64,000 bases of DNA from CTSoil-075 sp042610375 (GTDB lineage Bacteria > Bacillota > Negativicutes > DSM-13327): positions 62,001-126,000 of the forward strand of contig NZ_JBGJZL010000008.1 in the NCBI RefSeq assembly GCF_042610375.1. The letters run 5' to 3'. The position numbers were made by a program, and so were the translations under genes. The notes below the pieces were generated by a model. That model searched no databases and was not told the DNA's origin. It saw only the letters and a program-made list of their open reading frames with translations. Positions 17,486 to 26,193 of this stretch are shown piece by piece. Each line of letters begins with the position of its first letter. The first letter of the stretch is position 1.

Positions 17486-17989
17486 CTACTTTAAAAGTTG
17501 ACTCAAAACTGCAAGTCTTGGGTCAATTACATCATCACTACAGGAACATTTTGCCGTATTCAAATTAATACCACATTGTGGGCATAATCCACGACAACTT
17601 TTACTGCATACAATTTTCAAAGGTTCGGCTAATATTATGCTTTCACGCACTAAATCGGCAATATCAATTTCATCACCATTATAATAAGCTAAATCAGCTT
17701 CTTCATCAACTTCTTCACTACTGTTTTCTTGATAATCGTCTCCAAAAGGAATGTCCATCTGAGTCGTAAAATCTTCTAAACAATAGCTACATTGATACTT
17801 AGCTGTAGCATGAATAACGCCTTTAATCTTTAATACTCGCCCATTATTTGTTAATTCGCCATCGACCTTTATTTCACTACCCGTCCAAGGACTTTCATCC
17901 TCGAGGTCTATTTCCCCAGCAGAAGTGACAAACTCAAATGTTTCCTGACTACCAATTTCTTTCTTAGCTTGTAGGACATTAATTTTCAT
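17486..17989 (-). CDS. yceD: YceD/DUF177 family protein
   Basis: 167-residue DUF177 protein, start MKINVLQAKKEIGS. The N-terminal half is acidic beta-rich. The C-terminal half has a cysteine pattern (CSYC near 80; CSKSCRGLCPQCGINLNTAKCSC near 130-150), which suggests zinc binding. Its plant and bacterial relatives are implicated in 23S rRNA accumulation; its place before rpmF fits ribosome biogenesis. Two adjacent ATG codons (17992, 17989) both fit the GAGGTGG ribosome binding site. Confidence 0.9.
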   Translation of the reverse strand: MKINVLQAKKEIGSQETFEFVTSAGEIDLEDESPWTGSEIKVDGELTNNGRVLKIKGVIHATAKYQCSYCLEDFTTQMDIPFGDDYQENSSEEVDEEADLAYYNGDEIDIADLVRESIILAEPLKIVCSKSCRGLCPQCGINLNTAKCSCSDDVIDPRLAVLSQLLK

Positions 17990-18146
17990 CATTCTCCACC
18001 TCAACCTTCATCTATTATAGCTATCACTCTATATTTTGTCAACAAGAAAAGGTATACTTTCGCCAAATTCTTGAATTAATAAAATTTTCGAGCAGCGATT
18101 TGTAGTTGAACAAAAAACGATGTATGATGAGTATTAAAATGACCTT

Positions 18147-19343
18147 TTATTTGATGCAGATTTTTTTTGTATCGCGAGCAATCACTAATTCTTCATTAGT
18201 TGGAATTACAAATACTTTGACTTTTGAGCCATCAACACTGATTTCCCGTTCTTTGCCCCGAACATTATTTTTTTCTTTATCAATTTTAGTGCCTAGGTAT
18301 TCTACGCCTGATGTAATATCTTCACGCATACCAATTGCATTTTCACCAACGCCAGCAGTAAAGACGATAGCATCTACACCATTCATTGCTGCTGCATAGC
18401 TACCAATGTATTTAACAACTTCATAGATAAACATATCAAGAGCTAATTGAGCCCGTTCATTGCCACCTGCAGCCGCTTTTTCAATATCACGGAAGTCACT
18501 TGACACACCAGAGATACCTAATACGCCTGATTTTTTGTTGATGTATGTATCAATTTGTTCCATCGTCATGTTTTCTTTTTTCATTAAAAACGGTATGATA
18601 GCAGGGTCAATATTACCACAGCGAGTTCCCATTACCAATCCTTCAAGAGGAGTGAAACCCATGCTCGTATCAATGCATTTTCCATTTTCGATAGCAGCAA
18701 CGCTTGAACCATTACCTAAATGACATGTAATAATTTTGAGATTATTGGCATCGCGACCCATGATTTCAGCGACTCTCTCTGATACATATTTGTGGGATGT
18801 ACCATGGAAACCATAACGGCGAATACCATATTTTTCATAAGCTTCATAAGGAAGCGCATACATGTAGGCTTTTTTAGGCATAGTTTGATGGAATGCAGTA
18901 TCAAAGACCGCAACTTGAGGAACACCTGGCATTAACTCTGAGCATGCGTTAATACCTGAAATATTTGGTGGATTATGAAGTGGTGCCATTTCGGAGCACT
19001 CTTCAATCGCAGAAATTACACTTGGCGTTACAAGTACGGAGTCAGAGAATTTTTCACCAGCATGTACACCACGATGACCAATGGCATCAATTTCGCTCAT
19101 ACTTGCAATAACACCATGATTAGCGTCAACCAATGCTTCTAATACTAAACCAATACCAATCGTATGATTCTTAATGTCAGCATTAATCACAGTTTTACTT
19201 TTACCAGTAGGTTCATGGGTTAACACTGAACCTTCAAGACCGATACGTTCAACTAATCCTTTAGCTAACACCGATTCATCGTTCATCTCAAACAATTGAT
19301 ATTTTATAGAAGAACTGCCACAATTAACAACTAAAACTTTCAT
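18147..19343 (-). CDS. ackA: Acetate kinase
   Basis: 398-residue acetate kinase (acetyl-phosphate + ADP to acetate + ATP). Motifs: VNCGSSSIKYQLF at the start, HRGVHAGEKF near 88, FDTAFHQTMP near 147, HGTSHKYVSERV near 180 and CHLGNGSSVAAI near 207. Start at 19343 with AAAGGGGGAT upstream. The phosphotransacetylase gene is not in the window. It is divergent from tmcAL, whose product consumes acetate. Confidence 0.97.
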   Translation of the reverse strand: MKVLVVNCGSSSIKYQLFEMNDESVLAKGLVERIGLEGSVLTHEPTGKSKTVINADIKNHTIGIGLVLEALVDANHGVIASMSEIDAIGHRGVHAGEKFSDSVLVTPSVISAIEECSEMAPLHNPPNISGINACSELMPGVPQVAVFDTAFHQTMPKKAYMYALPYEAYEKYGIRRYGFHGTSHKYVSERVAEIMGRDANNLKIITCHLGNGSSVAAIENGKCIDTSMGFTPLEGLVMGTRCGNIDPAIIPFLMKKENMTMEQIDTYINKKSGVLGISGVSSDFRDIEKAAAGGNERAQLALDMFIYEVVKYIGSYAAAMNGVDAIVFTAGVGENAIGMREDITSGVEYLGTKIDKEKNNVRGKEREISVDGSKVKVFVIPTNEELVIARDTKKICIK

Positions 19344-19501
19344 ACATAATATCCCCCTTTTACTTGTATCTCTTATATCTCTATACAATTAAATTAAAAT
19401 TCGACATAATCATCTTTTTTCCTTCTCGATTTTCACAAAGTAAATGGAAAAAGCAAATATTCAAATGTTCAAAATTTACTAATAACTGGAGTGACAAATG
19501 A

Positions 19502-20749
19502 ATGCTACAAACAGTTGGTATTATTGCAGAATATAACCCCTTCCACAATGGTCATCAATGGCAGTTGGAGGCTGCAAAAAAACAGTCAGGTTGTCCTTTT
19601 TCAATTGGTGTGATGAGTGGTCACTTTGTGCAACGAGGCGAACCAGCCTTTTTTGATAAATGGAAAAGAGCCGAAATGGCAGTGCGCGGCGGTGTTGATT
19701 TAATGATTGAGCTACCAACAGTTTTCGCTCTGCGGAGTGCTCAGTACTTTGGAACTGGCGGCATTAGGCTTTTAAATTCCTTAGGCATTGTCAGCCACGT
19801 TTGTTTTGGCGCAGAGCATGCTGATCTTACGAAGCTAAAGAAAATTGCCACAGCAACCAGAGATTCACAAATTCTAGCAGATATGCACTTACGCTTACAA
19901 ACAGGCAGTACGTACGCAGCTGCTCTAGGATACGCGGTGGAAAAAAATTATCATATTTCTGCTGACATTCTCAATTCTCCTAATAATATTTTGGCCATCG
20001 AATATTTACGCGCAATAGAAAAATTTGCACCTGATCTCCTCCCTATTGCCGTCACTAGGCAGCAATCTCACTATAATGATCTCACCATGACCGCACCTTT
20101 TGCCAGTGCAACAGCCATTCGAAACGCCTTGTTAAACAATCGATCTATTACTGATGAAATACGCTCAGCCATGCCTACAATGACTGCAGAGATGATCAAA
20201 CAACTTTTTGCCGAGCAGCGTGGACCCGTTACTTTTTCTAATTTTTCTTCGATTATACTTGCCCAACTGCGAACTGCCACTCTTGAAAAATTAGAACAAT
20301 TACCTTCTGTATCAGAAGGTCTGCACTACAAACTTCGCGAATCTGCTTTGGCAGCAACTAACATTGACCAGTTAATCACATTTTTGAAAAGCAAACGTTA
20401 TCCTTATACTCGTTTACAACGTATTATTACACATTCTTTACTCGGAACGACTCAATCACAACTTGCAGTTTTTGATGAATCAGGTCCTTTATACGCTCGT
20501 GTATTGGCTTTCAATCAAAAAGGTCGTTTATTATTAAAACAAATGACTCAATATAGTACTATACCTATTATTACCAAAACAACACATTTTCTCAGCAGCA
20601 AAGAGCGAGATCATCATCATCTTACCCCATTACAAAAAATGTTATCCATCGATACTGTCGCTAGCGATATCTACTCTCTAGGAATGCCATCATCGAATTG
20701 GAATCGAGGAGCCTGGGATTTTCGTCATCCTCCTCTCTATATTCCATAG
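19502..20749 (+). CDS. tmcAL: tRNA(Met) cytidine acetate ligase TmcAL (YlbM)
   Basis: 415-residue nucleotidyltransferase-fold enzyme that activates acetate with ATP to acetylate C34 of elongator tRNA-Met. The HxGH-type nucleotide motif is in IIAEYNPFHNGHQWQLEAA near residue 8-26; FDKWKRAEMA and GVDLMIELPTVFALRSAQYF follow at about 53-82. It sits back to back with ackA, as in many Firmicutes. The start ATG follows GGAGTGAC. Confidence 0.94.
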   Translation: MLQTVGIIAEYNPFHNGHQWQLEAAKKQSGCPFSIGVMSGHFVQRGEPAFFDKWKRAEMAVRGGVDLMIELPTVFALRSAQYFGTGGIRLLNSLGIVSHVCFGAEHADLTKLKKIATATRDSQILADMHLRLQTGSTYAAALGYAVEKNYHISADILNSPNNILAIEYLRAIEKFAPDLLPIAVTRQQSHYNDLTMTAPFASATAIRNALLNNRSITDEIRSAMPTMTAEMIKQLFAEQRGPVTFSNFSSIILAQLRTATLEKLEQLPSVSEGLHYKLRESALAATNIDQLITFLKSKRYPYTRLQRIITHSLLGTTQSQLAVFDESGPLYARVLAFNQKGRLLLKQMTQYSTIPIITKTTHFLSSKERDHHHLTPLQKMLSIDTVASDIYSLGMPSSNWNRGAWDFRHPPLYIP

Positions 20750-20863
20750 TATTTTTCTTTACTAGCTATGATTTAAACAATTATCTATCTCATATGGTTA
20801 TATTATTCTCCCCTTTGTAATATACATATTACAGATCGCCCGGGTCGAGGAGGAGATTAGCAT

Positions 20864-22129
20864 ATGAGAACATTCGTTGGCAGTAAACGCTATCGATCGC
20901 GCCTACTCGCATATTTGATGGCCTTTGGTTCAGTATTTATCACAATCGCTATGGTTCAATATCCTAAAGATGCTTTTGATGCAGCTATTATGGGTCTAAA
21001 TTTATGGTGGAATGTGGTTTTCCCATCCCTACTTCCTTTTTTCATTTTATCAGAAATCCTCATGGGATTGGGCGTAGTGCATTTTATTGGAATTCTACTT
21101 GAACCATTAATGCGACCACTTTTCAACGTACCTGGTATCGGAGCCTTCGCCATGTCCATGGGATTGGCCTCTGGTTATCCCATGGATGCTGTCATTACAT
21201 GCAAATTTCGTAAAAACCAATTGTGCACTGCTGTCGAAGCTGAGCGTTTGCTGTCATTTACCAATACAGCCGATCCCCTCTTTATGTTTGGTGCAGTGGC
21301 TGTAGGAATGTTTGGTATACCCGAACTTGGGGCAACGATTGCCATCGCTCATTATCTATCTAGCTTTATTGTCGGTATAATTTTTCGTTATCACGGTCGA
21401 GAACGAGATCTGTACACGAAGGACCCTCAAATAACAAGCAGCAATATTATTATTCGCGCCTTACGTGCACTTTACGCAGCTAAACAGGAAGATAAACGTT
21501 CAATGGGGCAATTATTAGGTGATTCAGTAAAAAGTTCTATGAATACCATTTTACTCATCGGCGGATTCATTATATTATTCTCTGTATTTTTAGAAATCCT
21601 ATCAGTTCTTGGTGTAACCGCTGTGTTAGCAACCCTATTTGCCGGATTACTACATTTAATTGGTTTTGATACCAACCTTGCTCCAGCTCTGGTCAGCGGT
21701 TTTTTTGAAATTGATCTAGGTGCTTTAGCCGCCAGTCAAGCCGATGCACCACTAATCGAGAAGGTGGTTATTGCGAGTGGAATTATTGCTTGGAGCGGAA
21801 TCTCAGTCCACGGTCAGGTTGCCAGTATTGTCATTGAATCTGGAATTAGAATGTTACCTTATATGGTTGCTCGTTTATTACATGCTCTATTAGCAGCAGG
21901 AATTACGGTCATCTTGATGATTGATCCGGTCCATAGCATCATTAAATTATTAACTATTCCGGTTATGCTTACGCCAAATAATACGAATGCCCTCACTTCA
22001 TTAATCACACGATTTGAGCAGGTTGGGTATCAAATCTTATTACTACTCAGTATTATGATCGCTTTATCAATTGCTATACACATTATAAAAGAACTCTATA
22101 GCCATATAAAAAAACACTCATCTTTCTAA
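20864..22129 (+). CDS. ylbJ: Sporulation integral membrane protein YlbJ
   Basis: 421-residue polytopic membrane protein with about 8-10 hydrophobic segments. Family landmarks: WWNVVFPSLLPFFILSEIL near 47, MSMGLASGYPMDAVITCKFR near 98-117 and FTNTADPLF near 134. YlbJ belongs to the nucleoside-transporter-gate/SpoIIM-like group and is needed for spore cortex formation in Bacillus. Start ATG behind GAGGAGGAGATTAGC. Second gene after tmcAL with a 114-base gap. Confidence 0.93.
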   Translation: MRTFVGSKRYRSRLLAYLMAFGSVFITIAMVQYPKDAFDAAIMGLNLWWNVVFPSLLPFFILSEILMGLGVVHFIGILLEPLMRPLFNVPGIGAFAMSMGLASGYPMDAVITCKFRKNQLCTAVEAERLLSFTNTADPLFMFGAVAVGMFGIPELGATIAIAHYLSSFIVGIIFRYHGRERDLYTKDPQITSSNIIIRALRALYAAKQEDKRSMGQLLGDSVKSSMNTILLIGGFIILFSVFLEILSVLGVTAVLATLFAGLLHLIGFDTNLAPALVSGFFEIDLGALAASQADAPLIEKVVIASGIIAWSGISVHGQVASIVIESGIRMLPYMVARLLHALLAAGITVILMIDPVHSIIKLLTIPVMLTPNNTNALTSLITRFEQVGYQILLLLSIMIALSIAIHIIKELYSHIKKHSSF

Positions 22130-22228
22130 CCACAAGCAATGGTTTTAATATATGATCATATAGAGAAATTCTATCCTCACTGATAGAAACTTGAGTCATA
22201 GGATCAAAAATACACATTTTAGATCAAC

Positions 22229-22286
22229 AAAAATAGGGGCAGGGATTATGTTTCACATGTGAAACATAATCCCTGCCCCTATTTTT
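22229..22286. repeat. Perfect 58-base palindrome
   Basis: Two 29-base arms meet with no loop at ACATGT; the arms carry GGGGCAGGGATTATG. It lies between the convergent ylbJ and the coiled-coil gene, where it could act as a bidirectional terminator (A-run and T-run at the ends). Its perfection and neighbouring dispersed repeat suggest a REP-like element. Confidence 0.85.
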
Positions 22287-22327
22287 TACGGAATCAGAAA
22301 GTATTACACTTTCTTGATTCCAAGTAA

Positions 22328-22386
22328 GAACGACTAAGGTTTCTGCCTGCGTCTGCGGACTTGGCACAAACCAAGTCTTTTCTTAT
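22328..22386 (-). repeat. Dispersed ~59-bp repeat, copy B
   Basis: On the minus strand it matches 8507-8565 with most changes confined to the hairpin loop and the tail. It covers the stop codon of the coiled-coil gene, as copy A covers that of rnc. Confidence 0.8.
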
Positions 22387-22889
22387 CTGGACTGATTAAG
22401 TTCGTTGTGCCCGTGACGAGCAGCTTCGAGATTCTTTTCATTTCTTCTAGACTGAATGAGTTCATTATGACCTTGACGTACCACTTCTAATGTTTTTTCA
22501 ATTTGTCCTTCTAGATGTTTAAACACACTATCCGCATATGAAATCGCATCATTACGCAGATCAGCAGCCTCTTTATTAGCCAAAATAACAATTTCATTAC
22601 TTTGTTCTTGAGCTTGCTTGGCAATGATATTTTCATCGGTTAGCTTAATTGCATACATTTTTGCTTGTTCAACAATTTTCCGTGCCTCTTCTTGAGCTTT
22701 TTCTAAAATACGTTGACGTTCTGCAACAATTTGAGCAGCTTCAGCCACTTCATCTGGAAACTTTTCTCTCAATTCATCAAGTAACCGAATGACATCATCT
22801 TCTTCTAATATTCTTTTATTGGTAAAAGGCAAACGAGAACCGTCAGTTAATAAACTTTCTAACTCATCTAAAATTCCATCAATCGTCAT
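22383..22889 (-). CDS. Coiled-coil protein of unknown function upstream-linked to coaD
   Basis: 168-residue, highly charged, mostly helical protein starting MTIDGILDELESLL. A central stretch (about 60-130, EKAQEEARKIVEQAKMYAIK..) resembles the stalk of V/F-type ATPase E/b subunits or DivIVA-like coils, which explains why relatives are often labelled ATPase; no ATP-binding motif is present. The C-terminus holds an imperfect tandem duplication (VRQGHNELIQSRRNEKN / ARHGHNELNQSR). In this class of bacteria a gene like this commonly follows coaD, but its role is unknown. Start at 22889 behind GGGAGAGG. Its stop lies inside a dispersed repeat. Confidence 0.7.
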   Translation of the reverse strand: MTIDGILDELESLLTDGSRLPFTNKRILEEDDVIRLLDELREKFPDEVAEAAQIVAERQRILEKAQEEARKIVEQAKMYAIKLTDENIIAKQAQEQSNEIVILANKEAADLRNDAISYADSVFKHLEGQIEKTLEVVRQGHNELIQSRRNEKNLEAARHGHNELNQSR

Positions 22890-22955
22890 AAATTCCTCTC
22901 CCAACTTGGTATTAATTTACCATATCTTTTTCATAAAAAATACTTTCTTTATATA

Positions 22956-23438
22956 TTAAAATTTCGCCATTTGCTGATGTATTCTATCTTCTACACATGC
23001 AGGCACTAACCCTGTAATTGGGCCACCGAACTTAGCCAATTCTTTAATACCGCTTGAACTTAAAAAGGAATATTCACTACTCGTCATAATAAATACAGTT
23101 TCGATAACAGGATCAATTTTTTTAATTAATAAAGCACGTTGAAATTCATATTCAAAGTCACTCAATGCACGCAATCCTCGCACAATAATATTCGTATTTT
23201 GCTGACGTGCATATTCATTCAGTAAACCTGAAAAACAGTCGATACGAACATTAGGAATATGTTGTGTGGCCAATTTTAAGAGTTCTACTCTTTCTTCCAT
23301 ATCAAACAAAGGCTTTTTGTTCGGATTATGAAATACTGCCACAATTAAAACATCAAAGAGTTTACTGGTTCGTTCAAATACATCTACATGACCATTGGTC
23401 ACTGGATCAAAACTTCCTGGACAAATTGCAATACGCAC
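22956..23438 (-). CDS. coaD: Phosphopantetheine adenylyltransferase
   Basis: 160-residue CoA pathway enzyme joining AMP to 4'-phosphopantetheine. Nucleotide motif ICPGSFDPVTNGH at 5-17 and the second signature YSFLSSSGIKELA near 123. GTG start overlaps the rsmD stop by one base (TAGTG), so the two are coupled. The rsmD-coaD pair is conserved in bacteria. Confidence 0.97.
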   Translation of the reverse strand: MRIAICPGSFDPVTNGHVDVFERTSKLFDVLIVAVFHNPNKKPLFDMEERVELLKLATQHIPNVRIDCFSGLLNEYARQQNTNIIVRGLRALSDFEYEFQRALLIKKIDPVIETVFIMTSSEYSFLSSSGIKELAKFGGPITGLVPACVEDRIHQQMAKF

Positions 23439-24007
23439 TATATAACCCCCTGCTTGGCTTCATATAATAAAAAGCTAATTAATGTTGCTCCATATTTTTC
23501 AGTACGTTTAAGTCGTAAATTTTCCCACTCATCAGTGATACCTTCATGCCGTGAATGTTCGATGACGACAATCCCACGGTCAGCCATAATTGACTGATTA
23601 TCAATTTTTTCAAGTACGGCTTGTACAAAACCTTTTTTATAAGGTGGATCACAAAAAAGCAGATCAAAAGAAGCCTCAGACTGAGCTAAGCGATCTAACG
23701 CTCGTAATACATCATTTTTATAAATTTCAGTAAAACCGACTAATTTCGTATGCTGAGCATTTTCTTTGATAATATTAATACTTTCTTGACTATGATCAAC
23801 AAAAACCGCTGATTTCGCACCACGGCTCAAAGCTTCAAGACCCAAATTGCCTGTACCAGCAAATATATCTAATACACGTGCATCAACAACGATATCACTG
23901 AGAATATTAAATACAGATTCTTTCACTCGATCAGCTGTTGGTCTCGTCTCAAGACCAGATGGTGCTTTTAATTTTGTGCCTTTGGCACTTCCAGTTATTA
24001 TTCTCAT
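23438..24007 (-). CDS. rsmD: 16S rRNA (guanine966-N2)-methyltransferase RsmD
   Basis: 189-residue SAM-dependent methyltransferase. Starts MRIITGSAKGTKL with the TRPTADRVKESVFNIL motif; SAM motif I is VLDIFAGTGNLGLEALSRGA near 48-67 and the catalytic DPPY (LLFCDPPYKKG) is near 122. The start at 24007 gives the family N-terminus; upstream in-frame ATGs are less likely. Confidence 0.95.
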   Translation of the reverse strand: MRIITGSAKGTKLKAPSGLETRPTADRVKESVFNILSDIVVDARVLDIFAGTGNLGLEALSRGAKSAVFVDHSQESINIIKENAQHTKLVGFTEIYKNDVLRALDRLAQSEASFDLLFCDPPYKKGFVQAVLEKIDNQSIMADRGIVVIEHSRHEGITDEWENLRLKRTEKYGATLISFLLYEAKQGVI

Positions 24008-24204
24008 ATACATTCCCCTATAAGCGCATGCTATATTTAACATATTTTATAGTATACTACATAATTTTCAGTACACAACATTTATATTTTTTAATGAGAA
24101 ATTACAGGTTTTTTTTAACGCTGGTCGAATGTAGTTAACTTGGATTAGATCGTAAAATGACAATCCATGTTAAAAATTTTCATTTTCCGTTAAAGAGGTG
24201 TCTT

Positions 24205-25893
24205 ATGCTCAAATCACACAAAAGTCCATTTCTATTGATGATCTTGCTCATTTTAATTTCTATTGGATCTTACAGCTACAATGTAAAATCACACCATTCA
24301 AAGCCTATTTCCATTGATTATAAGGATTTTAATCAGCACTGGCTTACTATTTTATTACTGCCTCTTGACAGTCGGCCGCCCTGTACACAATTCGTTGTCC
24401 AACTTGCCGAAATGGCCGGTATCAACTTACTGATGCCCCCACCCGAATTATTAGATCATGATCAAACTCCGGCGAACAAAGTAGCCTTACGAAATTGGTT
24501 ATATGAAACAAGTAAACAAACCCATGTTGCAATCATTTCAACAGATATGCTGATTCATGGCAGTCTTGTTGCATCTCGACTTTCAACAGGTACAACCCTT
24601 GACCGCGAAGATGTGCTAGCGCTACTAGAAACTATACATCAAGAAGTCCCTAACTTGCAAATGTATATTTTTAATATTATTCCCCGATTAATTCTTGCAG
24701 ATAGTCAGGGAAATGCAGTTTTTCAAAAATATATGTTAAAGTATTCAATATTAATTGATCAAATTTATACTTTTGAGAACATCGAAGACATTAAAAAATT
24801 AACAGCATTAGAAAAACAGATACCCGCTGCTGTTATCAATCATTATATAGCTATGTATGAAGAAAATACAAAGTTAAACATGCGTTTAATGGATATGGTT
24901 GACGCAGGAATCATAAGCGGTTTGGTCATTGGACAAGATGATGGTCAGCCCTTCGGAATTCCCAATATAAGTAAAGAAAAAATTCAACATCAATTACTGC
25001 AAAAGCCACACTTAAAGGATAAAGTTTTTATTACGCGCGGCACAGATGAAGTCGCTTTGACATTGCTCGGTCATATCGTCACACAACGCTCCACCATTCA
25101 ACCTCGTGTCTTTGTAAAATATTCAACACCTGAAGCATCGCAAATCACAATGCCTTTTATGCCTAATACTGTTGGTAAAACAGTTGAAGAAAAACTCAAC
25201 CTCGCTGGCTGTTTGCCTGTTGACACTGCTGAACAAGCCGATTTTATTTTATATGTACATATTGGTACAGGGAAAAATAAATCTGCACTTTCAGCCTCAG
25301 CACATGAATTGCAAAATCTACTCAATCAGGATTATAAAGTCGCATTAGTCGACTTAACCGAAGATTTTCAGTTTTCCGAAACCCTCCTGCCCGTCTTAAT
25401 AAAACAACATGCCGATATTACAAAATTTATTGCTTACGCTGGTTGGAATTCAACAAGCAACTCTATCGGTACTGCAATTACCCAAGCGTCCATTTTCAAT
25501 TACGCTTTGACCAAACAAACATCCTTACCTGAACGCCTTTCATTATACCAACAGAATTTGGAATTTTTGACAGCACGTTTTTTGGATGATTTATATTATC
25601 AAAAAGAAATAAACCCTTCTACGAACAAAGAATTGCAACGCTTACATGTTGATCCATATCATTTAGCTTCTCGCTATTATCAAACTAACTATGAGATTCA
25701 AAAAAGAATGTTCAGTAAGGCTCGTTTGTTATTGCGGGAAGGATTATCCAATCACCCCATTACTGTCGATAGCACTCAAGGATCGCAAAAAATTATCATC
25801 ACTGATTTAAGCATTAAGACTTATCTGCCATGGCAGCGAACTTTTGAGATATGGCTAACCCCAACCTTATCTTTAGGAATGATAACAGATTAA
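24205..25893 (+). CDS. DUF4127 family protein, secreted or membrane-anchored
   Basis: 562 residues. A single N-terminal hydrophobic segment (about 8-24) after MLKSHKSP suggests a signal anchor, so the body is likely outside the cytoplasm. The family opening LLPLDSRPPCTQFV (DUF4127) is near residue 52, followed by conserved STDMLIHGSLVASR and GQDDGQPFGIP blocks. The biochemical role of DUF4127 is not known to me. Start at 24205 behind AAAGAGGTG. Divergent from rsmD; followed by the tRNA operon. Confidence 0.85.
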   Translation: MLKSHKSPFLLMILLILISIGSYSYNVKSHHSKPISIDYKDFNQHWLTILLLPLDSRPPCTQFVVQLAEMAGINLLMPPPELLDHDQTPANKVALRNWLYETSKQTHVAIISTDMLIHGSLVASRLSTGTTLDREDVLALLETIHQEVPNLQMYIFNIIPRLILADSQGNAVFQKYMLKYSILIDQIYTFENIEDIKKLTALEKQIPAAVINHYIAMYEENTKLNMRLMDMVDAGIISGLVIGQDDGQPFGIPNISKEKIQHQLLQKPHLKDKVFITRGTDEVALTLLGHIVTQRSTIQPRVFVKYSTPEASQITMPFMPNTVGKTVEEKLNLAGCLPVDTAEQADFILYVHIGTGKNKSALSASAHELQNLLNQDYKVALVDLTEDFQFSETLLPVLIKQHADITKFIAYAGWNSTSNSIGTAITQASIFNYALTKQTSLPERLSLYQQNLEFLTARFLDDLYYQKEINPSTNKELQRLHVDPYHLASRYYQTNYEIQKRMFSKARLLLREGLSNHPITVDSTQGSQKIIITDLSIKTYLPWQRTFEIWLTPTLSLGMITD

Positions 25894-25921
25894 AATAAAT
25901 AAAAAAAGTTTTTTATTTATG

Positions 25922-25950
25922 TTGACAAGAGTATTTCATTCCTGTATAAT
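25922..25950 (+). promoter_or_regulatory. Consensus sigma-A promoter of the tRNA operon
   Basis: TTGACA (25922-25927), 17-base spacer, TATAAT (25945-25950): both hexamers are perfect. Sixteen bases before tRNA-Pro. Confidence 0.92.
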
Positions 25951-25965
25951 TAACAACTGTGAGAT

Positions 25966-26042
25966 CGGGGCGTGGCTCAGCTTGGTAGAGCACCTGGCTT
26001 GGGACCAGGGGGTCGCAGGTTCGAATCCTGCCGCTCCGACCA
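25966..26042 (+). tRNA. tRNA-Pro (UGG)
   Basis: 77-base cloverleaf with the CCA end encoded. Anticodon stem CCTGG/CCAGG encloses loop CTTGGGA, giving anticodon TGG. Acceptor CGGGGCG pairs with CGCTCCG with one G-U; T loop TTCGAAT. Confidence 0.97.
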
Positions 26043-26049
26043 TTATTTT

Positions 26050-26125
26050 AGGGGTATAGCCAAGTTGGTAAGGCACGGGACTTTGACTCCCGTATGCGTT
26101 GGTTCGAGTCCAGCTACCCCTGCCA
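26050..26125 (+). tRNA. tRNA-Gln (UUG)
   Basis: 76-base cloverleaf with CCA encoded. Acceptor AGGGGTA/TACCCCT; anticodon stem CGGGA/TCCCG with loop CTTTGAC, anticodon TTG. Seven bases after tRNA-Pro, same transcript. Confidence 0.97.
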
Positions 26126-26143
26126 TTACATTTAAGCAAAGAC

Positions 26144-26182
26144 AAACAGTCAATCTTGTTAATAAGATTGACTGTTTTTTTT
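26144..26182. terminator. Bidirectional terminator between tRNA-Gln and the EF-G-like gene
   Basis: Perfect 14-bp arms AAACAGTCAATCTT / AAGATTGACTGTTT, 6-base loop, then a T-run on the plus strand. It can end both the tRNA transcript and the convergent EF-G-like transcript. Confidence 0.9.
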
Positions 26183-26193
26183 ATTTATAACCT

